Shown: positions 42,711 to 56,100, counted from the stretch's first letter. The stretch: 64,000 nt of DNA from Bactericera cockerelli (GCA_024516035.1 CM044957.1:21864570-21928569), one strand, 5' to 3'. The notes: generated from the sequence alone by a model not told the origin. Translations and numbers: made by a program.

Positions 42711-45700
42711 GCAGACAAATGATCGAATGAACAAAGTAAAATTGGAGTGCGATCCGTTCTACTTTATTGGAGGCTATGATTGCTAGGCAGAGCAAGATGG
42801 GACAATTTTCGTGTCTGTTCCTGAAAGTGAATTGACCATATTGTTTTATGGTCACAAATTTTATTATTGTTATACTAAATTATTCGAAATTTAAATGTCT
42901 AGATATTTCGAGTGGCTCCTTTTTTTGGCGGACCCTGTATGTAAAACTATATATGAAAAAATGACAAGATAAAAATTGCTAGGTTACTGGGACATGTCTA
43001 TTGTGTGACTCTTCCCTTCTTTTTCATAGAAAAATTAAATAAAAATCCAATTTTAAAATGGAAAACATACTTTTATTTATTAAGTACAATAGTTACAATT
43101 AAACATTTTCAATAAAAAAAGTCATGGGTGAAGTACATTGAATGATTTTTTGCATTTCTGAAAAGAAGGGCTCTGGGAATGTTACGTAAATATGTGCACA
43201 CTGCTTTGGGAATGTGTCTAAATGGAAGGATTGTGATAATCTAAGGGATTACAAAAAGAACTGTAAAATATTGTTACAGGAAAAAAATAAAGTTTTTCTT
43301 TTATAATACACACCAACAATGTGAAGGTATTGGAAAATGAAAAATCTTTTTTATATGTGCAATTTCTTAAATTTCAGTTTTGAAATTACATAAGTAAACT
43401 GATGTGAACATCTTAATTATTATACAGGGTGTATCTCACTTCATCGCCCTACCCGAAAAGAGGTTATTCAGTGGGTCTAAGGATACAGAAAATTCAAATA
43501 AATTAGTGGTCAATTTGATACCACTTCCGGTCGTCGTGGACCACACGTTTTCATTTTACTTCAAGACCATGACAGATATTGCAAGGGTGTTTTTTACGAT
43601 GGAGACCACGTCTTATTTATTACCTCAATAATTTCATCATGTCAAAGCCGTTTACGTTACAGCCTTCAAACTTATTGCAATTCTAGTGGGTTACACCCGC
43701 CGCTTCGCCAGCCCATCAAACACACACACCAACACCACACCCAAATATTCGATATATTTTTTTTAAAATTGAGGGGCGTGCCACTCCGTTACAAAGCATT
43801 TTCGAACCTTTTGTTATAGTTGACGCCCCCTAAAATGGTCCATAATACGAGATACAGTATGTTTCTGAAAAGGTGGCCATCTCTCGTAACTTTTGAATGC
43901 GTTGGAATTTTTCAATTCTGTAAAGTTCTGATGATAGGAAGTGCCCTATGGCCCATCCTGTGGTCATATTATTTTGGGGCCCGGCATATTATTTTGGGGC
44001 CATTTTGTGTGTGTGTGTAATAGCTTTGCGAAGCGGGTGCAGCTTTCAGGAGAGGAAATGCAAACTTTCTTCCAACAACAATAAAAAACCTTTTGCGAGG
44101 AATACAATCGCGTTCCCTTGACTTCGAGGACATGTGACGGTGCAAGACAGAGAAGCATAAGCGGGTTAGGCTGCTTTGTTTTGTAAGAAATTATTTTTTT
44201 TACGACTTGAGTTTTTTAGAAAAAACACTGATAACTTCTCATAGAAAAAGCAGTTGTGTTGCGATTTTTTAGGGATAAAAATATAGGAAAAGAGAATACT
44301 TATACTAAAGGAACGAAAAAATGAACGTTTGTATAGTGGGAGGCGATGTTTATTATTTAATTCAAGATGAATATGTTCCTTTATTAAAATTCGTACTTGA
44401 GTCTAATAAACAAGACTTATTCTTGATAGGAACCCTGCGAATAGGTATTTCTTGATGCGAATAGAAACACTTAGGTTTTTAATCGTAATAATAAAAATAT
44501 ATAGAGAAAATACAAATGATATGAAAATAAATTAAGCTCTATTAAAATGAAACAGATTTGATCGAAAATGGGTTAAAGCTGAAATATGAAGAAATAAAAA
44601 ACAAGTATCACAACAGAAGAAAAAAATAAATAAAAAAGATTGCACAAAAAATACAAAAATCAAATTGAGCAAAATGAAATTATTATACAGGGTGTTTTAT
44701 TCCCACATCATGAACTTAATATAAGACCAACTTGCAGTGGGGCATTTTACTTTGTTAAAAAATTATGGCCAAACCCCTCTTTTTCCCACAGATCGAGACC
44801 CTGGTCCATTTTGTTGCATTTTCTGAGCATTTATGACTAGCTAATAATGTGTGACAACTTTTAGGACTAGCCAAGAGACGAAATTGTCAGATAGAGTTTG
44901 TTGCATTAAAAAAAAATCAAAGAACTATTAAATTAAAAGTATAGTGTTTTTGTAAAACTTCGTTTTTCTCATTTAAATTGTGAGTAAATTTACTTACGAA
45001 AGTTGAGGAGTTACCATTATAAAAAAATTGCCCGTGAATTTTAGTTTTGTAAAGTTATCGCTCAATCAAGTGAGTAGAAATTTCGTGAAATTACAGACTC
45101 CAGAAGTCATAAATGTTGGTACAGAGCGAACGTTGTAGGTTTTGAATTTTTGCGGGTTTTAAAGCTATGCTACTAAAAGGAACATTAGGGGCGAAATTAA
45201 TACCTCTGTGGTGCTAAGTCTCGGATTGCGTACTGTCTTAGTTGGGGAAAGTGGTGTGTATAATTAAAAAGTTGAAAAACACCACTTTAATATAATAGAA
45301 TATAGATATAGTTGGGGAAAAGTGATGCTAAGCAATTACTTAAGTTATCGATTTTTTGTTATAAACTCTAATTTTTGCTCCCGTTTATTGACTCGAAAAA
45401 AATTATGCAAGTTTTTCTTAAAATATACATGAGTTACCTACTCTAATTTTACAGAGACAAAAAAAAATGAAATGTGTCTAATACTGTTATAAATAAGATA
45501 TTAAGAATTTAAAACATTATTTTGAGATCGAAATAATACATAGAAATACACAATAATGATTTATGTGTAAAACAATCGAACTATAAATGTATAATTGTAT
45601 ATAGAAATACGAGTGTTGTATAAAATATTAATTGCAAATAAATATTGAAATCACACACCTGAAAAGGTATCTTTTGTATTTATGTATAGTAAAAGACCGA

Positions 45701-46949
45701 AAAATAAAAAAGGTTAAAAAAGGAATAGAGATATAATAGAAGTAGACAGGAAGATTACCCACACTTTTAATTCAAATATTTTTTGTTTTGATTCACACTA
45801 AGAAATCTAATTGGCTAGAAAATTTAAAAAACTCAGTCTATAAAAATTAAGATACAAATATTTTGGTCTCTTCATATTCATCAACATTACATCATGTCAC
45901 ATCCTAACATGAATTCATTCTTCTTATACCAAGCATTCGAACTTGACATTAAATATGTTTTGCGGCAGAAAAATAAAATATTTACTATCTAAACCTATAA
46001 AAAACCTACGCAATTTTATACTACAAAAGGCAAAGCATTTTTTTATATGAGGTATTAGCCCAAGCAAAACACAAAGCATGGCGTATGGCACAACGTTGTA
46101 GAGTATAAAAAGTGTCCTTTGCATATAATTATAACTGTAGTGTAGTTAATATTATTTATTAACTGCGTAAAAAATCATGAAAGTGAAAGTATTTATTAAA
46201 AATACTCTGCCAATTATGGACACAATATGTACTTTTTCGTGATTGGTTCACATTGTATACAGAGTGAACGAAAAGTCCCGGAACGGATTTTTATCTTTTA
46301 AACGGCTCAAGATAGATAATTGAATTTTAGTTTGAAGTTCTATTGAAAAGTTGTCATTTTTTTTTTTTTTTTTTGGCGAAATTGAAATTACTATAGGGTG
46401 TCCCAAAAGTAGTGAAACAGGTATCAACTTTCGATTTTTAAAGAGAACTCCCTATTTTTTATTTGATATTCGAAATCTACGTTGAATATAACACGTATGT
46501 TTCTACCCCAACTTTGTCATGATAGCATTATTTCTTAAAATTTCAAGTTAAATATTTTTCTGCTATACTTGGCGCATTGTCAATATCAAAATTCATCAAG
46601 GCCTTTTCACTCACCACGATTTATTACAATAATTGAGAGGCAAAGGAAAATAATTGAGCGATATTAAGGCACAAATTAATAAATGTAATGAATTTTTTGT
46701 ACCAACGTAACTTTTTGATTGTTCCAAAAATAAACTGCTATAAAAATTTGGATATTTCATGAAAAAGAGATTTTATAGAAAAAGTTTTTCAAAAATAGTT
46801 ATAGATATTTATTAAAAATACCGTTAATCAATACAATCATTTAAAATAAATGTCCTCTTACGAGGACATTGGGCGCGAAGAGGAACAAATCAAATCTCCT
46901 TAAAAATTGAAGCTAAAGACCGACGGAATTATTTACACTTTGAAATAGA
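42711..46949. other. convergent intergenic region between Use1 and stan
   Basis: No gene is seen. It holds CAGGGTG-type repeat ends at about 43424 and 44698, and a half palindromic arm 44698-45160 matching 7898-8281 (CTTGCAGTGGGGCATTTTAC). There are repeats around 43690 and 44000 with the GGGTTACACCCGCCGCTTCG motif seen also at 58650. A copy of the short hairpin repeat is at 45188. 46200-46430 carries further repeat ends (GGACACAATATG, AGGGTGTCCCAAAAG). Confidence 0.5.
43287..43292 (+). other. candidate Use1 polyadenylation signal
   Basis: AATAAA about 580 bp after the Use1 stop; another AAATAAAAA lies near 43037. Choice between them cannot be made from sequence alone. Confidence 0.3.
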
Positions 46950-46955
46950 TTTATT
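46950..46955 (-). other. candidate stan polyadenylation signal
   Basis: AATAAA on the minus strand, about 150 bp after the stan stop codon. The region is AT-rich, so other signals are possible. Confidence 0.35.
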
Positions 46956-47101
46956 TATACAATTACACAAAATGATTTATATACAAATGAACCCTACATA
47001 CCGTTACAATGTCAGATGAATATAGGAAAATCAGGTACAATTTTTACAAATAGCTAATATAATTGGTTCTCTATAGCTATTCTAACTAGACAAGCTTTTC
47101 T

Positions 47102-47132
47102 TCAAACTGGAGTCTCTTCACTGACATCCTTT
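47102..47132 (-). CDS. stan: stan terminal exon with PDZ-type C-terminus
   Basis: Acceptor CTTTACAG. After the split Glu codon it reads KDVSEETPV then TGA. It is small, so the call rests on phase match, a good acceptor and a PDZ-ligand ending; a different last exon is possible. Confidence 0.7.
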
Positions 47133-50100
47133 CTGTAAAGCAAAAGAAAAAGAAATTAAAGTTAAAGATCGTTTAAAAACGCAATGATTGTTTTTCCAAA
47201 GCATTCTAGTTATTAGATCCATCATATACAGATACACTTTAGAGCATAAGTGAGACAGAATTTTTTAAAGTTTCATTTTATTGAATATCTTTGAAATACT
47301 TTATATTGGAGGGCCAAAACATACCTAATACAAAGAATAAGTCTCATCATACAGCGTGGTAATACTGCAAGTATAATGGCAGCATTACCAGCAGAAGAAA
47401 AAATGGATGCCATTTACTACCTTTAAATGTGAGCGGTTAACTATGTACTCATAATTGTGCAGTATAATAAATTGAGAGTATAATGTAATTAGCTTTATAC
47501 ATTTGATCCGAATTTACTAGATACATTGGAGAAATGTGTCTATTAAAAGGCCATCAAGTGACCATATCGAAAAACAAATTTCATCAACAGAAAATGGCCT
47601 ATTTATATGACTCACTTTTACACCGACCTAATAAACACATAAAATTGGGAGTAAAGTTGATGTTTTCCGAATTTTCAATTGAACCAGATACTTGTTATCA
47701 TTTTATATGATAGTGTGCAAAAATTCAATTTTTTTAAAGCCTTCATTACAATGGTAAAAAGGAAACAGTGTCAATCACACATGTGCAAAATCTCTTAGAC
47801 CAGAGGCTATCTACTCACCAAAACTTGAGTATATTGAGTACTAATCATTCTAGTGTCCAGTGGATAAGAAATGAGCTCCAAAATTTACCCACAACTATCT
47901 TAAAAGGCCACCTAATCAATTTGACACCCCCAGATCAAAGGTCTTGATCCGATAAGTTGCCCTTGGCAACGTCTCTTCTACTTCTGAAGCTTCATATCTG
48001 AGTAGAGTATTAAAATTGGTGAGTATTACAATAAATGGCATTTTCTTTTCTAGCATTCTACCAAAGAAAAAATCATTTTGAAACTTCAGTTGTGAAAATA
48101 TAGGCATTTGAAATGTCAAGAACTCATGAGAGTCAGTTCTTATTTTAATACCCCCCCCCCCCCCTCCCCGAAAATGACTGATAGTATCCTCAAATCCAAA
48201 ACCAGACCACAGTCAACTTTGAGTTGCTTGATGAGTATCCAGTTGGGACGCAACTGTGATAATTATATAAGCGGTGGTGTGTGATTTTACCTTTGTTATA
48301 TTCATCTGTTTCTGATTCTTCCTCACTTGATTAGGGTAAGCATTAAATCAAGAACACAAGCAGGTGAGTATAATTACAATTTCATTATTATATAGACACT
48401 TTAATACTATAAATATTATTAGACTTTTTTTTCTTTTGTTTAAGTTTGCTTTGAAGATGCCCTTAGTAGCGCAAACATTTAGTATGTATGTATATTATGT
48501 AAATAAGATATTTGAGGACGTTAAACAGGAAGAAGACCAGTGTCTTGCTAGATAAACAGACTAGCCAACACCCTAACAAGCGAGGCTAGCTTGCAGTTTT
48601 TTCCAAGATTGTAATGGCTTATAAAAAAAATCTAAGTTCTCATGATGGTTGATCAATGATCATGATCACACGGGACGAGCGAACCAAAGTTGGCAAGAGA
48701 ACATCACTCCTCCAGCTCTAGCACTGCTGATTACAACAAAAAACAGTTTTAACACATAGACGACCGGCATGTTTTTAGTAAGTTCTCCCGTGGGACCGGC
48801 GATGTTTAGGCTATTCACAGGCGTAGTACATGCGTGTACCACCGGTGGTACACCCGGTCCATTCCGTACAGACACGCGTGTACTACCGGTGGTACACGTA
48901 AGTTCGTACGGAATGTACCACCGGTGGTACACCCGGTCGGATAGCCGTATTATCGCCGATCCCACAAGAGAATTCACGAAAAACCATGCCGGTCGTCTAA
49001 GTGTTAAGTTCAAGTTAATAAAAAAAATCTTCTTCTTTAATAAATCTAATCTACAAAATGAAAGATAAAAATGACTAATTTAGTTTTATGTTATGTTGGG
49101 TTGGATTGGCAACTCACATAGTAAGCATTTCACAAATAAATTTAAGTTATACAGGGTGGACCAATAAAACGTTTACACCCGTTGATGGTAGATTACTGAT
49201 GACATTTCCAGCCCGGATCTGCAATCCGTTTTTTCGGATTCGCCTTTGTAACTGCACAAAGTGATTTTTTGCAACTTTCTGAAAAAGTCCGACTTTGGCT
49301 TATTCTTCAGGTCAGTACTTTTTTCCTGTTTAAGATGAGTTGATTCTGAACAATTCTGCTGGAATAACGAAAAAATCTATTAGGAGATAATTTTTTTAAC
49401 TCACGGGAGGACGGACACTTAATGGTGACCTTTGCGAATCTATCAAGGTAAATTCAAGATCAACTTCAGAATCTTAAATGGATCGAGTGAACTTTATTGC
49501 ATATTCATGTTTTCTGTACATATTTAATCTTATTTGACTATTTTCATTCTACTTTTTCCCCCCATTTTTTCAAGGTCATTTTTTTTGGACTGTATCATAC
49601 ACGTGTGACGTATCAAATTAAACGTAAAAAACAATACAACAGAAAAAAATACCGTTGGTCATTTTTATTACGTGTAATCATTAGTCTTGAATTATAAAAT
49701 CAATTATGGAAAACGGGGAAAAAGTTAAAGTGAAATGTGATATTTGCCCTATTTTCACATTCAGCATTACAAGACCTTTAATTTAATGTTGATGTTACAG
49801 TTGAAGAAAAAGTTGACCTTGAAAAAATTAAAGTGAAAATGTGTTATGAATAGTTTAATAAGATCAAAATTACATGGATAGTCTCAATATGCAATAAAAT
49901 TCAGGTCAATCCATTTAAGATTTTTTTAAAAGAAATTTAGCCCAGATGGAAAGCAAACCCACAATCTTGAAGCTCTATCGCTGGCGCATTAGTGTGATAC
50001 TTACTCAGACTCAGGAATGGTATACTCAGGGGTGGCTCTTTGCTGGAGATGCAAGGGGCTAGGTGCCATCGACCTCCTACTCAGAGAAAGCTCCGGGGGC

Positions 50101-53100
50101 CTCATACCGAGACTATACGGACGCAGAGGGGATGGTCTGCCCCCGTCCTCTCCCCCCAGGTAGGTCGAGGAACAGTGGTCTTCCTCGGCTGTGGAACAAG
50201 AGAAAAACATTCATATGTACATATATCATTAACCTATCCAGACCTGCTGGAGGCTCACTTTAGGGACTCAGGGGGCCGAATCGGGGATCAAAATATAAAT
50301 TGACCTTGGCAAAATTAAATACACCTCCTGGTAAAACTATATCTTTAAAATAAAACAACAACAAAAAAAATTGGAATGTAAGCCAACTTTGTACATTCAC
50401 ATTTTTCCAGCTTATTTACTTTTGTTATTCATAATGTTTTAGTTGTGCATGAACCTAGATTTTCGTACAAAAAGAACTGATATCCCTCCAAAAACACCAC
50501 TTCGTGTTTACAAACGCACACACATAACCCCCCTCCCCCCCCCCCACACACACACTTTTCTGGCCTGATCTTTTTTTGGATCGGAACTTTGCCTATTTTT
50601 CACATTTTAATTTTTGTGGGATACTAAATACTAAGAACATTGCTTGAAATAGAAACCACTCACCTGTATAAGGGAACGAGTACTTGTCGTTTCCATAATT
50701 GCTCATCTTTTCTTCTCCATCTGAGGGTAGATAGGAGGCGATATAGGGATCAGTGGCGTAATTTACACCTACAGAAGCCACAGTATGACACACGGTGGAT
50801 TTACTAGGTAGAGTGTCAGTGTCAGATGTTGAAGAGAGAGACAGGTTTGTCCAGCGATGTTGTTGAGTGGGCGACGCGGAGTAGATCTCTTGATCTGGGA
50901 GGAAAAGAGAAACGAGAACTTTGTCAAGTTATGTTTTTTCAAAAACAATTAGAGTTGGTACAATTGTACACATAGAATTATGAGTAATTTTCCGTACGGG
51001 GTCTGTTATATTTATCAGATAAGGAAGGCGTAAGTAAAGCCGCATGTAAGCACTTTTAGAAGGCTAATCTCATAACATCAAAAAAACTTACACATTTCAC
51101 ATTATTAACAAACAAAAAACCAACAATCCCTGAAAGTTTCAGAGGGGGTCTAATTTTTTTTAGTGAATTTCTAGAGTTCTGGGCTTAATAGCTTTACTTA
51201 TAAAACTTTGCCCTTATAAGATTTTTTATTATTATTATTATATTCTGCAGTCCAGGCCCCCGCGTTATTTTCCAAATAACTGGATGAGTGAAAAACCATC
51301 GTGAGGACTTGAAGCTTTCTTTTTAATCCAAGCTTTTTAGTTTTTGTTACTCTTAGTTGCCACTCCTCATAAGTTATGTTATATTAGCTTAGGAGATGTT
51401 ATTTTTGTAAATTTAAAATTGTTAATTAAATAAAAATAAACCAAATCAAATCAAAAAAAAAAATCATGCGACAGCGGAAAAATCTTGTCGCGGGCACCAC
51501 ATGGGTTCACTTACCGGGGTACTGGTGCGGGCACCACATGGGTTCACTCACCGGGGTACTGGTGCGGGCACCACATGGGTTCACTCACCGGGGTACTGGT
51601 GCGGGCACCACATGGGTTCACTCACCGGGGTACTGGTGCGGGCACCACATGGGTTGACTTACCGGGGTACTGGTGTGGGCACCACATGGGTTCACTCACC
51701 GGGGTACTGGTGCGGGCACCACATGGGTTCAGTGGTTCACTCACCGGGGTACTGGTGCGGGCACCACATGGGTTCACTCACCGGGGTACTGGTGCGGGCA
51801 CCACATGGGTTCAGTGGTTCACTCACCGGGGTACTGGTGCGGGCACCACATGGGTTCACTCACCGGGGTACTGGTGCGGGCACCACATGGGTTCACTCAC
51901 CGGGGTACTGGTGAGGGCACCACCACATGGGTTCACTCACCGGGGTACTGGTGAGGGCACCACCACATGGGTTCACTCACCGGGGTACTGGTGCGGGCAC
52001 CACACTGGTTCACTACTCACCGGGGTACTGGTGCGGGCACCACACTGGTTCACTACTCACCGGGGTACTGGTGCGGGCACCACACTGGTTCACTACTCAC
52101 CGGGGTACTGGTGCGGGCACCACACTGGTTCACTACTCACCGGGGTACTGGTGCGGGCACCACACTGGTTCACTACTCACCGGGGTACTGGTGCGGGCAC
52201 CACACTGGTTCACTACTCACCGGGGTACTGGTGCGGGCACCACACTGGTTCACTACTCACCGGGGTACTGGTGCGGGCACCACACTGGTTCACTACTCAC
52301 CGGGGTACTGGTGTGAGGGCCAGCGCGGGGTGTACACGGACTTGACGTTGGCGCTGGTGGGGAACAGCTGGGAGTTGGATATGATGTTGAGCTGGGCGGG
52401 GGGAGGGGAGGAGACCCCGCCCACCAGCTTAGCACGGCGCCGGGTGGAGGAGGGGGGGTGGGAGCTCTCGTCGTCGTCACTCGAGTGGGACGAGGCCAGG
52501 TCCAGACTGCGCCCATCCACCGACTGGAAAGAAAATGAATAACCGACCTCAGTAGCTTGATCGATAAGGCGGCGGACTTGTAACCTGGAGGTCGGTGGTT
52601 GAAGTCCTGGTTTCAGCGTAGATTTGGTAAAGCGAGTTTGAGTAGTTGTGATATCACGAAAGTGATTGACACAAATATGATGAATAAGTAGTACTCATCA
52701 TAATAGGACTCCCTGCTTCGAATCGACATCTATCCTTCCAAGAAAGATGGTCTTTTTAATATTGTCACTGAGCTACCCTTACTAAATACATTAAAATTAT
52801 CAAGACACCTATCTATAGTAATCAACTCAAAAGTCTCGCTTGTAGGTTACAGCAACAGCAGTGAACGTGCTATGGGCTCATGCGTACTCGCTCACGTAAT
52901 ACATCCTGATAATTCTACTCGTCATGTTCATCTTGTTTGCGCAAAATCAAAAGTTGCGCCTATGAAAAAATTAAAGTATGTCACAATACCACGTCTCGAA
53001 CTTTGCGCGGCACTCATACTAGTTAAGTTTATTTCAGTCGTTCTCGAGATATCGTGTTCACAGACACACATACAGACGGACGAACAGACCAATGGCCGAA

Positions 53101-56100
53101 AACAACTTTTTTGATAGGTTATGAACTTTTTTGGTAGGTCATGTCCAGAAATATGAAAAACTGGGTAGGTCAAATTTTCGAAGAATACAATACTTTCCTG
53201 ATTATTTAGAGAAGGAAATTCAAAATATCCAAGACTATTAGATTTGATATACCTACCTCGGAATCAGAATCACTGGTTTGGTGTTTGCTCACTGATTTCT
53301 TGAAAGTAGTAGTGTCGGAATTGGTACTCTGGTCATAGTTACTGGTGCTAGTAGAATTTTGTCTCAGCCCTGCATCACTCCTAAGAAATAATGAACAATA
53401 GGAAATTAATTAATTCTTTCTACATTTCTACACAAGTGAAAGTCAAGTATAGGGGACCCAAAAAGTTGAGATGGAAAAAATCACTCACTCCCAAAAGAGT
53501 GTGACATCTAAGAAACTTCTAGAGGTCACCACTAAATGTCATTTAAAAAGGTAAGTGTGCCCCGGAACCACTTTCGCATTACTTCAGGGCACTTTACCTT
53601 ACATCCAAAGGAACACTAAACGGAAAATTTCGGCCAGAAATTTCCGCTCCGGCCGGGATTCAAACTCGCAACCAATGCTCTTAACCACTGAGCCACGGAG
53701 GTCGGCTCTAGGCTAAATGTCCCCTTTAGAGCTATGAAAATAATCCTTGGACTGATTTAATGTTGGATTATCATCTGTTTGTTAAGGTTTTAATTATTTT
53801 AACACTTTCACCGCCAACTGTATTTTCGACTATTTTCATTCATAGGCCAGGCGTGATTTTGATGTGGTGATACTTCAAAGTATCACTAGCCTGGGGAAGA
53901 GATTTCATGTCTACGCCAAGTGATACTTTTAAGTATCACCTTCATTTCCTGACCGACATGTTCTTGGATACTGCTAGGCCAGAGCAACACATTCCTCATG
54001 TTAAACATATAGAAAGTGTTACTCACAAGTATCACCAGCGTCTTATAGAAGACTCTGTGGGTGATACTTTTAAGTATCACCATGTTCATACTAGCGCATA
54101 ATAGCGCAGAGGTGGGTGATACTTCCATGTATACACCTGGCGCTGAAAGTGTTAAACTACAATGTCTACCTGTAAGGACTACAATGTCTACCTGTAAGGA
54201 CTACAATGTCTACCTGTAAGGACTACAATGTCTACCTGTAAGGACTACAATGTCTACCTGTAAGGACTACAATGTCTACCTGTAAGGACTACAATGTCTA
54301 CCTGTAAGGACTACAATGTCTACCTGTAAGGACTACAATGTCTACCTGTAAGGACTACAATGTCTACCTGTAAGGACTGCAATGTCTACCTGTAAGGACT
54401 ACAATGTCTACCTGTAAGGACTACAATGTCTACCTGTAAGGACTACAATGTCTACCTGTAAGGACTACAATGTCTACCTGTAAGGACTACAATGTCTACC
54501 TGTAAGGACTACAATGTCTACCTGTAAGGACTACAATGTCTACCTGTAAGGACTACAATGTCTACCTGTAAGGACTACAATGTCTACCTGTAAGGACTAC
54601 AATGTCTACCTGTAAGGACTACAATGTCTACCTGTAAGGACTACAATGTCTACCTGTAAGGACTACAATGTCTACCTGTAAGGACTACAATGTCTACCTG
54701 TAAGGACTACAATGTCTACCTGTAAGGACTACAATGTCTACCTGTAAGGACTACTGGAAGTTTTCGTGCTCGACCTGGAGGTAGTGCTGCATGCAGAAAT
54801 GCCAACATTTCTTCTCAGTATCTCAGTGGCCACTCCAGTGTTTCTATAGGAGAGAGAAGATTTCTGTTGGCGATAGAAAACAGATCGGAGAGTTATGGTA
54901 ACAAATATAGAATTTGGTTAAAATGCAAAACAAGAAAAAAAAAAAAAATACAAATATAGAAACAACAATGATTAAGCGTCGGTTTAAAGTGAGTGGTCAG
55001 TTTCTAATTTTCCTGCGAATGGATGGAGCGTAAACCGCCGTCACTAATGACCTCGACATTCAGCATAAAGTGTTACAAAATAGTTATCCTTGTATATTTA
55101 TAATCTAGAATGTAGGAAAAACGGTTTTCTACCATATAAAACAAATTTGAAGAAAATCGGTTATACAGTTTTGAAGATACAAGTGATTGAGTTTAAAATT
55201 GCCACGTGTGTACAATGTGGATCAATCACAAGGAAGTATTGTGTCCATATTGTGGATTAATAAGAACCCCCTTATATGAAAAATAATGGGCCCAGGAAAA
55301 TAACGTGATTTAGAGGTAAAAGATAGATTTTCTTATTTTGTAAGGAGAAAAGAAAAATGCAGAATATCAATGGGAGAAATGGCATGTTTTTGAAATTGGG
55401 CCTTCTTGCATAACATGCAATTCTCAAGGTATCTACCAAGTGGCTGTCGCGTAGCCTTGATCTATAATTGGTCTTAACACTATTGATATAAAGTGAGGAG
55501 TTTGTTTGTAAGCTAGTTTTAGCAAGTTAAAGTACTTTTTAGAACTTTCTTACACTAAAACTCTTCGGTCAATACTGTCTCTTTGCACATTTTTAGGACA
55601 ACTTCTTCTTGCAAATCATTTTTTTTTTGAAAAAAGAGAAAAAAATGATTATTTTTCGGGCCTCTAATTTTGTTCGAGATTTATTAATCAGTGGTAAAGG
55701 CGGCACTCTGTGAATCCAGAGATTCCAGAGGTCATGGGTTCGAAACCCAGCCGGGACATGACAAGTTATCCTCCCATCTGGGATTTTTACCGCATAATAA
55801 TATGTCTTGGGCTTACTGCTGGAATAATGGGACTTCAATAGTCTTAATCGGGCAGTATAAATAAGGCGATATTATTATTAATATTTAATTGCCGACCGAG
55901 AATTTAGAGTAAGTTGAAACACTCACCAGCGGGCCGCTGAAGTTCTGGCTAGTGTCTGGTTCGTCCTCGGGGAAGGGAGGCAGTTTCCTCCCCATGAGCC
56001 TCAGCACGCTGCGCACGAGACTCACTCGGATGCGCGGGTTACCGAAGCAGTAGCCGGTCAGCAGGAACCAGGCATGGGCCGGCACCAGCAGGGACATGGC

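Larger units (their letters stand above)
47133..50004. other. stan last intron
   Basis: Contains a poly(C) run at 48151-48168, a piggyBac-type MITE (48753-49003) and a CAGGGTGG-ended repeat from 49150. No exon is recognised. Confidence 0.5.

Noticed and set aside
51485..52345. Long overlapping ORFs (up to 286 codons) across the 37/40-bp array
   Set aside because: They are translations of a minisatellite in intronic sequence; the same repeat is open in several frames.
51490..54755. CRISPR-like arrays
   Set aside because: Units are directly tandem without variable spacers, and the host is eukaryotic.
54742..54853. Acceptor CCTATAG|AAACAC for the stan exon at 54742
   Set aside because: With the preceding phase-0 exon it would give an early TGA; CAACAG|AAATCT keeps the frame.
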